A DNA stretch of 39,224 nt, taken from contig JACPCS010000071.1 of assembly GCA_016184455.1 (NCBI GenBank), positions 1 to 39,224 on the forward strand, in the 5' to 3' direction. The translations under genes and the position numbers were made by a program. The notes below the pieces were generated by a model. The model made no database searches. It saw nothing but the letters and a program-made list of their open reading frames with translations, and was not told the origin of the DNA. This document shows, in pieces, positions 8,833 through 16,780 of this stretch (position 1 is its first letter; the number at the start of each line of letters is the position of its first letter). Origin of the DNA: Acidobacteriota bacterium (GTDB taxonomy: Bacteria; Acidobacteriota; Vicinamibacteria; Vicinamibacterales; UBA2999).

Positions 8833-8910
8833 TGCCAAGTGGTGCACACGCTTCGCCGGTGTGGGGGCCATTATATATGCGGTTATAGTATCCGCCCGGG
8901 GGGACGACTC

Positions 8911-9168
8911 ATGCGCCTGATCGCAATCGCGGCGGCAGCCCTGCTGGGCGGGGCGGGAGCGGCATCGGCCCAGGATTGGGCGCCGTTTGTCAGCGTCGAG
9001 GACGGCTTCAGCGCCGTGTTCCCGGGCAAGCCGAAGGTGGAGCAGATTGCCTACGCCACCGAGTACCGGCAGCAGCTGCCCGGGCGCATCTACAGCGCCG
9101 AGGACGCGCTGGGACGCTACGTGACGACCGTGGTCGATTATCGGGGCGTCCAGAAACTATGGGATTGA
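8911..9168 (+). pseudogene. secreted protein, prematurely terminated
   Basis: 85 residues from ATG 8911: signal peptide (MRLIAIAAAALL...ASAQ) then DWAPFVSVEDGFSAVFPGKP and GRYVTTVVDYRG. This matches the start of a roughly 190-residue exported family common in Acidobacteria and Proteobacteria, as I remember it. Here the frame stops at TGA just after VQKLWD, so more than half the protein is missing. The following sequence does not continue it in another frame, pointing to deletion rather than a single frameshift. It adjoins further gene debris. Confidence 0.6.
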
Positions 9169-9188
9169 GAAGGTAATTTCCTCGGACC

Positions 9189-9395
9189 TCAGCGTCGCTT
9201 GCGGCGACCCCTGGCGCGCGACGGACGGTCAGACGCCCGATCGCGCGCCGACTCCTCCGCCAGTTCAGCCCAGCCTTCGGCAATCAGCATGTCGGCGTCG
9301 CGCGCGGGCAGATCCATCGTCTCGCCTTTGGCGAAGCGCGAGAGATCAATGCCATTGAGCACGTTGGAAAACTTCCGAGTCAGCCGGATCTTCAT
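9189..9395 (-). CDS. small conserved hypothetical protein
   Basis: 68 residues from ATG 9395: MKIRLTRKFSNVLNGIDLSR, then a segment ending MLIAEGWAELAEE and a very basic tail (SRARGRRKRR). The pattern of an N-terminal LTRKF..VLNGIDLS, DLPARDA and MLIAEGWAE matches a small protein type I associate with Acidobacteria; its function is unknown to me. No good ribosome site is visible. A longer frame to 9506 exists but its extra N-terminus looks non-coding. Confidence 0.5.
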   Translation of the reverse strand: MKIRLTRKFSNVLNGIDLSRFAKGETMDLPARDADMLIAEGWAELAEESARDRASDRPSRARGRRKRR

Positions 9396-9499
9396 CGGCG
9401 ACTTACCCACCTGCCCCTCCCTCCGCCACGACTCTTGCAACTGGGTCGGTACATCTGGAGGAACGCCATGGAGAGTCGTGCCAAGCTGTTCCGCCATCC

Positions 9500-9976
9500 T
9501 ATTCACCCGATGCGAACGTCGGACACTGTCTGGCGTCGGGAATCATCGCTGCGGACCACTTGCCGCCCGTCGTCGGCCGGCTGTTTGCGCCCGACATGTT
9601 CAGCGGGTGGGGCGTTCGGACGCTGTCGTCCGCTCACAGCTTCTATGATCCGCTGAGCTACCACCGCGGATCGGTCTGGCCGGTCGAGCAGGCGACGATC
9701 GTCTTCGGGACGATCGTCTTCGGTCTGCGGCGCTTCGGGTTCGACGCGCAGGCGCGTGACCTGGCCACGGCGATGTTCGATCTGGCGCGGCTCTATCCCG
9801 ACTACCGGATCCCCGAGTGCGTCGGCGGCTACGCCCGATCCGAGCACGACACGCTTCGCGTCATTCGGCAGCCGCCGCCCGAGTCGCGCTCTGCGACCGT
9901 GTGGGATCGTTTCACGGCGCTCGTCGACACCGTGCGCCATTGGTCATTTGCGATTCGTGATTCGCGATCTACCTGA
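9500..9976 (+). pseudogene. C-terminal fragment of glycogen debranching enzyme (amylo-alpha-1,6-glucosidase)
   Basis: The reading frame runs GHCLASGI, APDMFSGWGVRTLSS, YDPLSYHRGSVWPVEQATI, RRFGFDAQARDLA and YPDYRIPECVGGYAR. These are hallmark segments of the (alpha/alpha)6 catalytic C-domain of bacterial amylo-alpha-1,6-glucosidases. The N-terminal several hundred residues are absent. A perfect 15-bp tandem duplication (9694-9708 and 9709-9723) inserts TIVFG twice. After about residue ARSEHDT the sequence no longer fits the family, and the frame ends inside an intergenic word array. A decayed remnant, not a working enzyme. Confidence 0.75.
9942..9974. repeat. intergenic word array (GATTCGTGATT-type)
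   Basis: ATTTGCGATTCGTGATTCGCGAT at the end of the debranching-enzyme remnant uses the same word as the array at 15450-15490. It abuts the stop of the convergent pterin dehydratase gene. Confidence 0.5.
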
Positions 9977-10316
9977 CGAACTTCTCCGTCGTCCCGGTGA
10001 GCGCGCCGCCCGCCGGCGGACGCCAGAGCGCAATCTCGTCGAACTTCTTCGCCAGCTCGAAGTCCTTGCCGGTGATGCCGCCCGCGCTGTGTGTCGACAG
10101 CGCGACGCCCACGCGCCTGTAGCTCACGGTCAGATCGGGATGATGATCGGCGGCCTCGGCCGCGAAGCCCAGCGCGTTGACGAGCATCAGGGTGACGGGC
10201 CAGCCGTCGGTCTCGTATACGCGGCGAATGGTGTTTCCTTCATACCGCCATCCCGGCAGCATGCCGAGCCTGGTCGCGATGTCTGCGTCTGAATACGCCG
10301 TGTCCTTCGGTGCCAT
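9969..10316 (-). CDS. phhB: pterin-4a-carbinolamine dehydratase
   Basis: 115 residues. Dehydrates 4a-hydroxytetrahydrobiopterin in pterin cofactor recycling. The family signature is intact: E54-x2-D-H-H-P at residues 54-60, then TVSYRRVGVALSTHSAGGIT and the closing D. Length is normal (about 100-115). The start ATG at 10316 is 2 nt after the stop of the PTPS-like gene, so the two are co-translated. A companion aromatic amino-acid hydroxylase is not in the window. DCoH-like proteins also occur without such a hydroxylase, so the physiological substrate is open. Confidence 0.93.
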   Translation of the reverse strand: MAPKDTAYSDADIATRLGMLPGWRYEGNTIRRVYETDGWPVTLMLVNALGFAAEAADHHPDLTVSYRRVGVALSTHSAGGITGKDFELAKKFDEIALWRPPAGGALTGTTEKFVR

Positions 10317-10318
10317 AG

Positions 10319-10819
10319 CTACAGCTCCATGCGATAGGTCGCCGACTGCCCGAAGTTCTCCTCGACCTCCATCTCGATGGCCGTCAGCCCGTGGACGCCG
10401 AGCCCGTCGAACTCGGCACGCAGGCGCCCGGCGAGCAGCTCCGCCAGCATTTCGACCGTCGTGTTCGGGACCGGCAGCAACGCGCAGTCGCGCCGCGGGA
10501 AGACGTAGCGCGGCCGACCGTCGACCGCGACGCGGACGGTCTCCCCCTCCTCGGCGACGCCGATGCGGCTGCTTTCGGTCGGCAGCAGCACCAGGTGATC
10601 GATGTCGCGGCAGAGCCGGCGCATGATGCGCTTGAGCTCGAGAAAATCGAACACCAGCCGGTCGGTCGGATCGAGCGCGCCGTCGACCGCGACGCGAACG
10701 CGGTAGTTGTGACCGTGGAGCCCCTCGCAGCGGTGCCCGGCGTAGGTGATGAAATGCGCCGAGGAGAACACGAGGTCATCCTTGGTGACCGAAACACGAA
10801 ACTGTCCGGACTGGGGCAT
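10319..10819 (-). CDS. 6-pyruvoyltetrahydropterin synthase / QueD-family protein
   Basis: 166 residues from the ATG at 10819 (AGGA upstream); a GTG at 10846 is an alternative. The zinc site is present: H22 (SSAHF) and H35, H37 of LHGHNY. The catalytic Cys is C31 of RCEGLHGHNY. The C-terminal NTTVEML and ME.EENFG..ATY segments carry the usual Glu and Asp/His relay region. The family includes PTPS (tetrahydrobiopterin), QueD (6-carboxytetrahydropterin for queuosine) and others. Adjacency to pterin carbinolamine dehydratase favours a tetrahydropterin role over queuosine here, by inference. Divergent from the DUF2182 gene with 55 bp between. Confidence 0.9.
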   Translation of the reverse strand: MPQSGQFRVSVTKDDLVFSSAHFITYAGHRCEGLHGHNYRVRVAVDGALDPTDRLVFDFLELKRIMRRLCRDIDHLVLLPTESSRIGVAEEGETVRVAVDGRPRYVFPRRDCALLPVPNTTVEMLAELLAGRLRAEFDGLGVHGLTAIEMEVEENFGQSATYRMEL

Positions 10820-10874
10820 CGACGTCCTGTCGCCGGATGGTACCACCTGACAGCGACGGCGCTACAGCGTTACG

Positions 10875-11651
10875 ATGGGCGCACCCACGGTGGAAGAGAG
10901 TCGATCCACGCGCGATCGCCTGCTCATCGGTGCCGGCATTCTGGCCGTCACGGCGCTTTGCTGGCTCTGGATCGTGCCGATGGCGCGCGACATGTACGGG
11001 CCGATGACCGGCCCCTCGGCGTGGATGATGGCCGCGACGTGGGACCTGCGGTACGTCCTGCTGATCTGGGCGATGTGGGGCGTGATGATGGCCGGCATGA
11101 TGCTTCCGTCGGCGTCGCCCATGCTGATGCTCTACGGCACGATGGCGCGGCGTGGCCCGAGCGCCGGCTCGGCCGTCGCCGGCGTCGTCGCCATGGCGGG
11201 CGGGTACCTGCTCGTCTGGCTGCTGTTCAGCGCCGGCGCCACCCTCCTGCAGGCGGTCGCCAGCCGGCTGCTCCTCCTGACGCCGATGATGGAAGCGGCG
11301 AACCCGTGGGCCGGGGGTGTCCTCCTGTTCGCGGCTGGCCTCTACCAGTTCACACCGCTCAAGGCAACGTGCCTGCGGGCCTGCCGATCGCCGCTCTCGT
11401 TCATCATGCAGCGCTGGCGCGCCGGCGCGCTCGGCGCCCTGCGCATGGGCGTCGCCCACGGACGCTACTGCCTCGGGTGCTGCTGGGCGCTGATGCTGCT
11501 GCTGTTCGCAGGCGGCGTCATGAACCTGTGGGTCATCACGGCGCTGACGGCGTTCGTGCTCGTCGAGAAGCTCGCGCCGTTTGGCGTCCATAGCGCGAGG
11601 CTGGCCGGCGTGGCGCTCATCGGGCTCGGGCTCTGGATGGTGGTGGGCTGA
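10875..11651 (+). CDS. DUF2182 predicted metal-binding integral membrane protein
   Basis: 258 residues, about six membrane segments. Recognisable DUF2182 motifs are WGVMMAGMMLPSASPM (about 70-85), the loop YQFTPLKATCLRACRSP (about 157-173) and GRYCLGCCWALM (about 197-208), which supply clustered Met and Cys residues. The biochemical role is unknown. DUF2182 genes frequently sit beside DUF1326 genes; a DUF1326 gene is indeed found 2.4 kb downstream on the opposite strand. The stop overlaps the start of the radical SAM gene (TGATG), indicating coupling. No clear ribosome site precedes ATG 10875. Confidence 0.88.
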   Translation: MGAPTVEESRSTRDRLLIGAGILAVTALCWLWIVPMARDMYGPMTGPSAWMMAATWDLRYVLLIWAMWGVMMAGMMLPSASPMLMLYGTMARRGPSAGSAVAGVVAMAGGYLLVWLLFSAGATLLQAVASRLLLLTPMMEAANPWAGGVLLFAAGLYQFTPLKATCLRACRSPLSFIMQRWRAGALGALRMGVAHGRYCLGCCWALMLLLFAGGVMNLWVITALTAFVLVEKLAPFGVHSARLAGVALIGLGLWMVVG

Positions 11652-13228
11652 TGCGCGTTCTCCTTCTGTCGATGCCCGACTCGTTCGAGCACACGCCGAC
11701 GCTCGCGATCCGCATGCCGACCGGCGCGCTCAGCTCGCTCGCGGGCAACGTCGACCCCCACCACGAGGTCGCCGTCGCCGACCTCGTGCTCGTGCAGCGG
11801 TCCGTCCGGCCGACGATCGAGCGGCTCATGGCGGAGCTGCAGCCAGACATGGTCGGGCTCTCGGTGATGACCTTCCAGCGCGCCACGGCGCGCCGCATCA
11901 TCGCCCTGGTGCGCGCGCTGAAGCCGGGCGTCCGGATCGTCGTCGGCGGCTACGATCCCAGCCTCGCGCCAGAGACATGGATGCCCCCGGCGCTCGGCGT
12001 CGATGCGATCGTGCGCGGCGAGGGCGATCTGACGTTCCGCGAGCTGCTGCGCGCGTTCGAGGCGCGCGGTCCGCTGTCGGACATTGCCGGGCTGTGGTGG
12101 CGCGAGGGCGACGGGTTCCGCTGCAACCCGCCGCGTCCGGCGGCGGCGCTCGACGGCGGCGACGTCCGCCCGCCCGGCCGCGCCGCGCGCGTGCTGACCG
12201 GCTACACCATGCTCGGGCGGCCGGTCGACGTCGTCGAAACCTCGCGCGGCTGTACCTTCGACTGCAGCTTCTGCTCGATCATCGAGATGCGCGGCCGCAA
12301 CTTCCACCGGTTCCCGATCGCGCGCGTGATCGACGACATCGCGGACGCGCGCGCCCGCGGCGCACGGGCGATCTTCTTTGTCGACGACAACATGACCCTC
12401 GACGTGCCCCGGTTCGAGGCGCTCTGCCGCGCGATCATCGACGCGCGCCTCGACACGATCGACTATCTCGTCCAGGCGATGACCGCGCCGATCGCCGCGC
12501 ACGGCGACACGCTGGCGCCGCTCATGCGGCGGGCCGGATTCCGGTACGTCTTCCTCGGCATCGAAAACGTCGTCGAGGAGGACCTCGTGTTCCTCAAGGC
12601 ACGCGCCAAGAACAGCCGCTGGCGCGGAGCCGCCCGCGTCCACACCGCGAAGGCGGCGATCGACATCCTTCACCGGCACGGCATGCTCGTCGTCGGTGGG
12701 CTCATCGTCGGAAACCCCGACGATGGCCCGGACGCGGTCGCCGCCAACCTGGAATTCGCCCGCCGGTACGTGGACTGGCCGTACATCCAGCACCCGACGC
12801 CCTATCCCGGGACGCCGATGACGCGCGACTTCGAGGCGCGCGGACTGATCGCCAAGCGCCGCGTGGAGGAGTACGACGGCACCACGGCCATCACGCGGAC
12901 CGCCCGGCTCGCACCGGAGGAGGTGGAGTTCCTCCGCTGGAAGGCGGAGCGGTGGATGAAGCTCCGCCACATGCCGGCGGCGTTCGGCCACGACCCGCTG
13001 TTCGTGCTGCGCCACGCGCGCGGGATGCTGGCGCACACGTTTCGCGGCACGACGTGGCGGTCGATCTGCGGGCTGGAATCGTCGCGCGACGTGTTCGCCC
13101 GGTATCGCCGCCTCCGCGAGCGCGAGCGCACGTACCTCGACTGGCCCGATCCACTTCCCATCGGCGACGCCCACCGGCTCAGTCGTAAAACGTCCGCTTC
13201 TTGCATGCTCCCGGTTGGGAGCCGATGA
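11651..13228 (+). CDS. B12-binding-domain radical SAM protein
   Basis: 525 residues. Residues ~1-150 form a Rossmann-like cobalamin-binding-type domain (QPDMVGLSVMTFQ, VRIVVGGYDPS, DAIVRGEGDLTFRELL). The radical SAM core follows, with the [4Fe-4S] ligands C201, C205, C208 in RGCTFDCSFC. Later core strands include FFVDDNM, YVFLGIENV, GLIVGNPDD and HPTPYPGTPM. A ~100-residue C-terminal extension is Arg-rich. The classical DxHxxG cobalamin ligand is absent, as in many members. Substrate unknown. Starts inside the DUF2182 stop and ends in an ATGA overlap with the next gene, so three genes form one unit. Confidence 0.9.
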   Translation: MRVLLLSMPDSFEHTPTLAIRMPTGALSSLAGNVDPHHEVAVADLVLVQRSVRPTIERLMAELQPDMVGLSVMTFQRATARRIIALVRALKPGVRIVVGGYDPSLAPETWMPPALGVDAIVRGEGDLTFRELLRAFEARGPLSDIAGLWWREGDGFRCNPPRPAAALDGGDVRPPGRAARVLTGYTMLGRPVDVVETSRGCTFDCSFCSIIEMRGRNFHRFPIARVIDDIADARARGARAIFFVDDNMTLDVPRFEALCRAIIDARLDTIDYLVQAMTAPIAAHGDTLAPLMRRAGFRYVFLGIENVVEEDLVFLKARAKNSRWRGAARVHTAKAAIDILHRHGMLVVGGLIVGNPDDGPDAVAANLEFARRYVDWPYIQHPTPYPGTPMTRDFEARGLIAKRRVEEYDGTTAITRTARLAPEEVEFLRWKAERWMKLRHMPAAFGHDPLFVLRHARGMLAHTFRGTTWRSICGLESSRDVFARYRRLRERERTYLDWPDPLPIGDAHRLSRKTSASCMLPVGSR

Positions 13229-13992
13229 ACCGCATGAGTTTCGTGTGGGTGGCGCTCGTGGTCGCAGTCGGGCTGCTCGCGCGCGCGCCCGCATCCGCGA
13301 TCGAGCCGGCGCCGTTCGAGGGCGCGGCCCGCGGCTTTCCCGTACTCCGGGATCTGAACGGCGCACGGCTCGCCGACGGCGAGTTCTCGCAGTGGAACGC
13401 CGACGGGCGCCTGCATGTGGTCCTCACGTACGCGTTCGGCCGGGGCCGGCGGACCGAAGAGCGAGTCGTCTTTCGCCAGCAACCCGTGCTCGTGCAGGAG
13501 ACGTGGTCGTGGGTGGAACGGCGAGGCGGCCGGGATGCGCGTCGCTTCACGATCGACTTCCGCTCGGGGCGCGTCACGGCCGTCGCGCGCGACGAAGAGG
13601 GCGAGCTCAATCAGTGGGAGGAGACCTTCGACGACATTGGCGACGGCCGCACGTTCGCGGGTTTCGGTTTCACACTCGCGATCAAGGCGCTGCGGCCGCG
13701 TCTCGTCCGCGGCGAGGTCATCCGGCTGCAGGGCGTGGGATTCGCGCCGAAGCCGCGGACGGCCGCCGTCGAGCTCTCCTACGCCGGCCGTGACCGGGTG
13801 CGCATGGCCGGGCGCACGATCGCCAGCGATCGATTCATCGTGCACCCGAAACTGCCGCTGCTCGCCCGCCTCTTCGTCGAGGTGCCGGACGCCACCATCT
13901 GGCTGACGACGCCGCCAGCCGGGTTCCTGCGATGGGAAGGGAGCCTCGCCCAGCCGGATGACCCGCTCGTCCGCGTCGACCTGCTGCCGTAG
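13225..13992 (+). CDS. secreted protein of unknown function
   Basis: 255 residues from the ATG at 13225, which overlaps the radical SAM stop (ATGA). Signal peptide MNRMSFVWVALVVAVG...ASA. The mature part is beta-rich: repeated strands such as RLHVVLTYAFGRG, RVVFRQQPVLVQETW, RRFTIDFRSGRVTAV, and a C-terminal DATIWLTTPPAGFLRWEGSL. It looks like a periplasmic beta-barrel or lipocalin-like fold, but I do not recognise the family. Genetic coupling to the radical SAM and DUF2182 genes suggests a shared envelope process. Confidence 0.75.
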   Translation: MNRMSFVWVALVVAVGLLARAPASAIEPAPFEGAARGFPVLRDLNGARLADGEFSQWNADGRLHVVLTYAFGRGRRTEERVVFRQQPVLVQETWSWVERRGGRDARRFTIDFRSGRVTAVARDEEGELNQWEETFDDIGDGRTFAGFGFTLAIKALRPRLVRGEVIRLQGVGFAPKPRTAAVELSYAGRDRVRMAGRTIASDRFIVHPKLPLLARLFVEVPDATIWLTTPPAGFLRWEGSLAQPDDPLVRVDLLP

Positions 13993-14006
13993 AGTAGGGA
14001 GTCGCT

Positions 14007-14085
14007 CGTACGTAGCGTCCGGCTTCAGCCGGACCGGGATCGCGGGTCGACCACCCAAGTCCGGCTAATGCCGGACGCCACGTAC
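14007..14085. terminator. paired palindromic repeats between convergent genes
   Basis: Two hairpins of one repeat type lie between convergent genes. GTCCGGCTTCAGCCGGAC (14017-14034) is an 8-bp perfect stem with a 2-base centre. GTCCGGCTAATGCCGGAC (14059-14076) is a 7-bp stem with loop TAAT. They are arranged so that the flanks (TACGTAGC / GCCACGTA) are also complementary. This can act as a bidirectional terminator, and looks like a dispersed palindromic (REP-like) unit. Confidence 0.6.
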
Positions 14086-14727
14086 TCAGACCGCCGCCAG
14101 CGCCGCGGCGTTCGACCAGTCGAACTCGTAGAAGATCCAGTTCGACTTCTCGCCGGCAATTGACAGCCCGCTGGCGCTGGCACGGAATGTCCCCTGGCCG
14201 CACTCGCCCCGCTTCCAGATGAAGCCGTCGGGCAGGTCGACGTTGGCCAGGTGCTCCTCACCCGTCACGGGGTTCTTGAACGTGTCGCCGCGCCCCTCGG
14301 CGATGCCCTCGGCCTTGAACGTGCTCTTGCGCCCCTCGCCGTCGATGGTGATCTTCGCCTTCTGCAGGCCGACGACCTCGAAGGTCGGCCCGAGGAGCTC
14401 CCACGGCAGGCCGCCGAGCTTGCCGGTGAAGATCTGCGCGAGCATCTCGATCTGCTTGTCGGTCGTCGCGGGATCGACCACGAAGACCGCTGTGCCGTTG
14501 CCTTCGTGAATCGCTTTCGGCCAGCTGACGATGGCCGCACACTTCACCCCCGACAAATCGACCTGGCCCGCCTTCCCTCGCAGTATGTGGACGCCGACGA
14601 GGGCGCGGCAGCTGCCGTCCTTCGAGTTCGGGAACCCGCCGAAATTGCAGCCGCAGCCGAAATCGCAGTTGCAGAATTCGTAGCCGCGGCCCTTCATCTC
14701 CCACTGCTCGGTCGGTGCGGTCGCCAT
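14086..14727 (-). CDS. DUF1326 family protein
   Basis: 213 residues, no signal peptide. The N-terminus has a Cys-rich knot CNCDFGCGCNFGG (C19, C21, C25, C27) that defines DUF1326 and could bind metal. The domain then runs to IFYEFDWSNAAALAAV. Strong ribosome site GGAGGAGGG precedes the ATG. It starts 12 bp after the stop of the peroxiredoxin gene, so they form an operon. Function unknown; DUF1326 often co-occurs with DUF2182, which is encoded nearby at 10875-11651. Confidence 0.9.
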   Translation of the reverse strand: MATAPTEQWEMKGRGYEFCNCDFGCGCNFGGFPNSKDGSCRALVGVHILRGKAGQVDLSGVKCAAIVSWPKAIHEGNGTAVFVVDPATTDKQIEMLAQIFTGKLGGLPWELLGPTFEVVGLQKAKITIDGEGRKSTFKAEGIAEGRGDTFKNPVTGEEHLANVDLPDGFIWKRGECGQGTFRASASGLSIAGEKSNWIFYEFDWSNAAALAAV

Positions 14728-14739
14728 GTTTCCCTCCTC

Positions 14740-15414
14740 CTACACCCGCTCGGGCGTGCCCGGCTGCGGCACGATGCGGAGATACGGCTTCGGTGCCTTC
14801 CATCCCTGCGGGTACACCTTCTTCGCCTCCTCGTCCGACACCGATCCGGCGATGATCACGTCGTCGCCGTGCTTCCAGTTGACCGGGGTCGCGACCTTGT
14901 GCTTCGCCGTCAGCTGGAGCGAGTCGATCACGCGCAGCACTTCGTCGAAGTTCCGTCCCGTGGTCATCGGGTAAGCGATGATCAGCTTGATCTTCTTGTC
15001 GGGACCGACGACGAACACGTTGCGGACGGTCTGGTTGTCGGCGGGCGTGCGCCCCTCGCAGCTGCCCTCGAGGTCGGCCGGCAGCATCCCGTACTTCTTC
15101 GAGATTTCGAGCGTCGGGTCGCCGATCATCGGGTAGTTGGGTGCGTACCCCTGCGTCTCCCTGATGTCGTTCGCCCAGCGTTTGTGGTTGTCCACCGGGT
15201 CGACGCTCAGGCCGATGATCTTCACGTTGCGCTTGTCGAACTCGGGCTTCAGCTTCGCCATGTAGCCGAGTTCGGTCGTACAGACGGGCGTGAAGTCTTT
15301 GGGGTGCGAGAACAACACCGCCCACGAGTCACCGATCCACTCGTGGAACCGGATGCGGCCGTCCGTGGTGTCGGCCTCGAAGTCAGGAGCAGTATCGCTA
15401 ATTCGAAGAGTCAT
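14740..15414 (-). CDS. 1-Cys peroxiredoxin (Prx6 family)
   Basis: 224 residues, the usual Prx6 length. Reduces peroxides with the peroxidatic C45 in DFTPVCTTE; Thr42 and an Arg of the C-terminal half complete the usual site. A second Cys (GSCEGR) lies outside the resolving position of 2-Cys enzymes. The Prx6 C-terminal dimerisation region is present (TPVNWKHGDDVIIAGSVSDE). AAGGAGG lies six bases before the ATG. Co-transcribed with DUF1326. The upstream spacer contains a UUCG hairpin and a word array. Confidence 0.95.
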   Translation of the reverse strand: MTLRISDTAPDFEADTTDGRIRFHEWIGDSWAVLFSHPKDFTPVCTTELGYMAKLKPEFDKRNVKIIGLSVDPVDNHKRWANDIRETQGYAPNYPMIGDPTLEISKKYGMLPADLEGSCEGRTPADNQTVRNVFVVGPDKKIKLIIAYPMTTGRNFDEVLRVIDSLQLTAKHKVATPVNWKHGDDVIIAGSVSDEEAKKVYPQGWKAPKPYLRIVPQPGTPERV

Positions 15415-15449
15415 GGAACGCCTCCTTGGTGAACCTGCGAATCATACCG

Positions 15450-15490
15450 TCAATCATTCGTGATTGACGATTCGCGATTTGTGATTTGAA
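15450..15490. repeat. word array with UUCG-capped hairpin
   Basis: TCAATCA-TTCG-TGATTGA (15450-15467) is a perfect 7-bp stem with the very stable TTCG loop. It is followed by GATTCGCGATTTGTGATTTG words, the same word type as at 9942-9974. It lies between the methyltransferase stop (15503) and the peroxiredoxin start (15414), so it may terminate the upstream transcript. Confidence 0.5.
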
Positions 15491-15502
15491 AATCGTTCCA
15501 CG

Positions 15503-16090
15503 CTACGGCTTCCGCGCAAGGATAGAGACGCTCTTGACGCCGAACTTCGCCGTGGCTGTCCTGGCGCGCTCGGAGATGAACTGGTACCCGGTGTTTTCCT
15601 GGACGACCTCGACGCGGAGGCCTGCCTGCTCGATCGCCTCGCGATAGAGGTCGCGCTGTGCGGCGCCTCCAATGCAGGCGGCCCAGAGATCCGGATTGCA
15701 CACCACGTTGTCGGGCAGCACGACGTCCGCGACGATGTCGGCGATCGCCAGCCGGCCGCCGGACCGCAGCAGGCGGGCGGCCTCCTGGAAGACGCGTCCC
15801 TTGTCCGGCGCGAGATTGATCACGCCATTCGAGATGACGCAGTCGACCGACGCGTCCGGCAGGCCGGTCTCCTCGATGTACGCCTTGCGGTAAGTGATGT
15901 GCGCAAAGCCGCCCTGCCGGGCGAGGCGCGCATCGGCCGCGGCGTAGCCGAGGCGCTCGGCCATGGCGCGCCCCATCTCGAAATGGAACTCGCCGTGCGG
16001 GTTCTCCGCAACCTGGCGGTACATCTCTTTGACCTTGGCTTCGAGCGCCGTGCGGTCGACGGTGGCAACGGATGTGGCTGGGTTGGTCAT
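15503..16090 (-). CDS. arsenite-methyltransferase-like protein lacking the SAM-binding loop
   Basis: 195 residues from ATG 16090, which overlaps the ArsR-rhodanese stop (ATGA). It matches the ArsM/UbiE-like methyltransferase family in HFEMGRAMAERLGY (36-49), SVDCVISNGVINLAPDKGRVF (81-101), GGRLAIADIV, DLWAACIGGA and FGVKSVS. The family segment with motif I (VLDLGxGxG and following, about 60-70 residues) is absent: sequence jumps from the helix ending AAADARLA (about 58) to RQGGFAHITYRKA. The frame stays open, so this is an in-frame deletion. A Cys of the ArsM arsenic site (SNC in many ArsM) is Gly here (SNGVINL). Likely unable to bind SAM normally; could be a pseudoenzyme or inactive. Confidence 0.75.
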   Translation of the reverse strand: MTNPATSVATVDRTALEAKVKEMYRQVAENPHGEFHFEMGRAMAERLGYAAADARLARQGGFAHITYRKAYIEETGLPDASVDCVISNGVINLAPDKGRVFQEAARLLRSGGRLAIADIVADVVLPDNVVCNPDLWAACIGGAAQRDLYREAIEQAGLRVEVVQENTGYQFISERARTATAKFGVKSVSILARKP

Positions 16091-16779
16091 CGCAGGACTC
16101 CTTGTTCGAGGCCGGTGTGCATGGGCAGGCCGGCGGCCTTCCATTCGGGAAACCCCTCGAGCAGCCGCCGGGCGCGCCGCCCCTTGGCGCGGAGGATCTC
16201 GACGGCGCGATCGGCGTACACGCAGTACGGCCCCCGGCAATACGCGACGTACTCGCGATCGCGCGGGAGCTGCCGCAGACGGCGCTGCAGGTCGTCGATC
16301 GGGACCGAGAGCGCGCCGGCAATGTGGCCGGCGGCATACTCGCTCGCGGGACGGGTATCGAGAACGATCACGTCCCTGGAGCGCGCGAGCGTCAGCAGCT
16401 CGTCCATGCTCACCGGCTCGGCGGCCGCTCGATCGCCGAAGTGATCGCGTACGAGGCGGTCGAGCTCGGCCAGCCGGTGCTCCGCCACGGTCCGGACGCT
16501 GCGGCACAGATCCGACACCGCTGGATCCGCAAGCCGGTAATACACGTACAGCCCCTCCTTGCGCGACTCGACGAGCGCCGCCTGCCGCAGCGCCTGCAGG
16601 TGCTGCGACGTGTTGGCGAGCGAGAGGCCGAGCTCGCGGGCGAGCGACTCCACGGTCCGCTCGCCCTGGGCGAGGAGCTCGAGGATCTCGAGCCGGTGCG
16701 GGCTCGCCAGCGTCTTCCCGATCCGGGCGAAGAGCCCATAGAGGCGGTCCTTGAACGTGCGATGGGCGTCTGACGGCAT
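16087..16779 (-). CDS. ArsR-family HTH regulator fused to rhodanese domain
   Basis: 230 residues. Residues ~20-100 are an ArsR winged helix (LASPHRLEILELLAQGERT, LSLANTSQHLQALRQAALV, KEGLYVYYRL). Residues ~125-225 are a rhodanese domain with LDTRPASEYAAGHIAGA and the active loop CRGPYC (C181, C186). Such fusions are known and are thought to sense sulfur or redox/metalloid state, with C181 carrying persulfide. It overlaps the methyltransferase start by 4 nt. The promoter carries a clear palindromic operator 2 bp upstream of the ATG, so autorepression is very likely. There is no ribosome site. Confidence 0.93.
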   Translation of the reverse strand: MPSDAHRTFKDRLYGLFARIGKTLASPHRLEILELLAQGERTVESLARELGLSLANTSQHLQALRQAALVESRKEGLYVYYRLADPAVSDLCRSVRTVAEHRLAELDRLVRDHFGDRAAAEPVSMDELLTLARSRDVIVLDTRPASEYAAGHIAGALSVPIDDLQRRLRQLPRDREYVAYCRGPYCVYADRAVEILRAKGRRARRLLEGFPEWKAAGLPMHTGLEQGVLR

Positions 16780-16780
16780 G

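Noticed and set aside
11465-13366. 633-residue minus-strand frame
   Set aside because: High-GC antisense artefact opposite DUF2182 and the radical SAM gene.
13225-13992. DUF3833 assignment for the secreted protein
   Set aside because: Its motif order (conserved DDWM and Nr.m.KfG segments) is not present.
16087-16507. Long 334-residue version of the methyltransferase
   Set aside because: The extra N-terminus is an out-of-frame reading of the ArsR-rhodanese gene; the ATGA-coupled ATG at 16090 is the sensible start.
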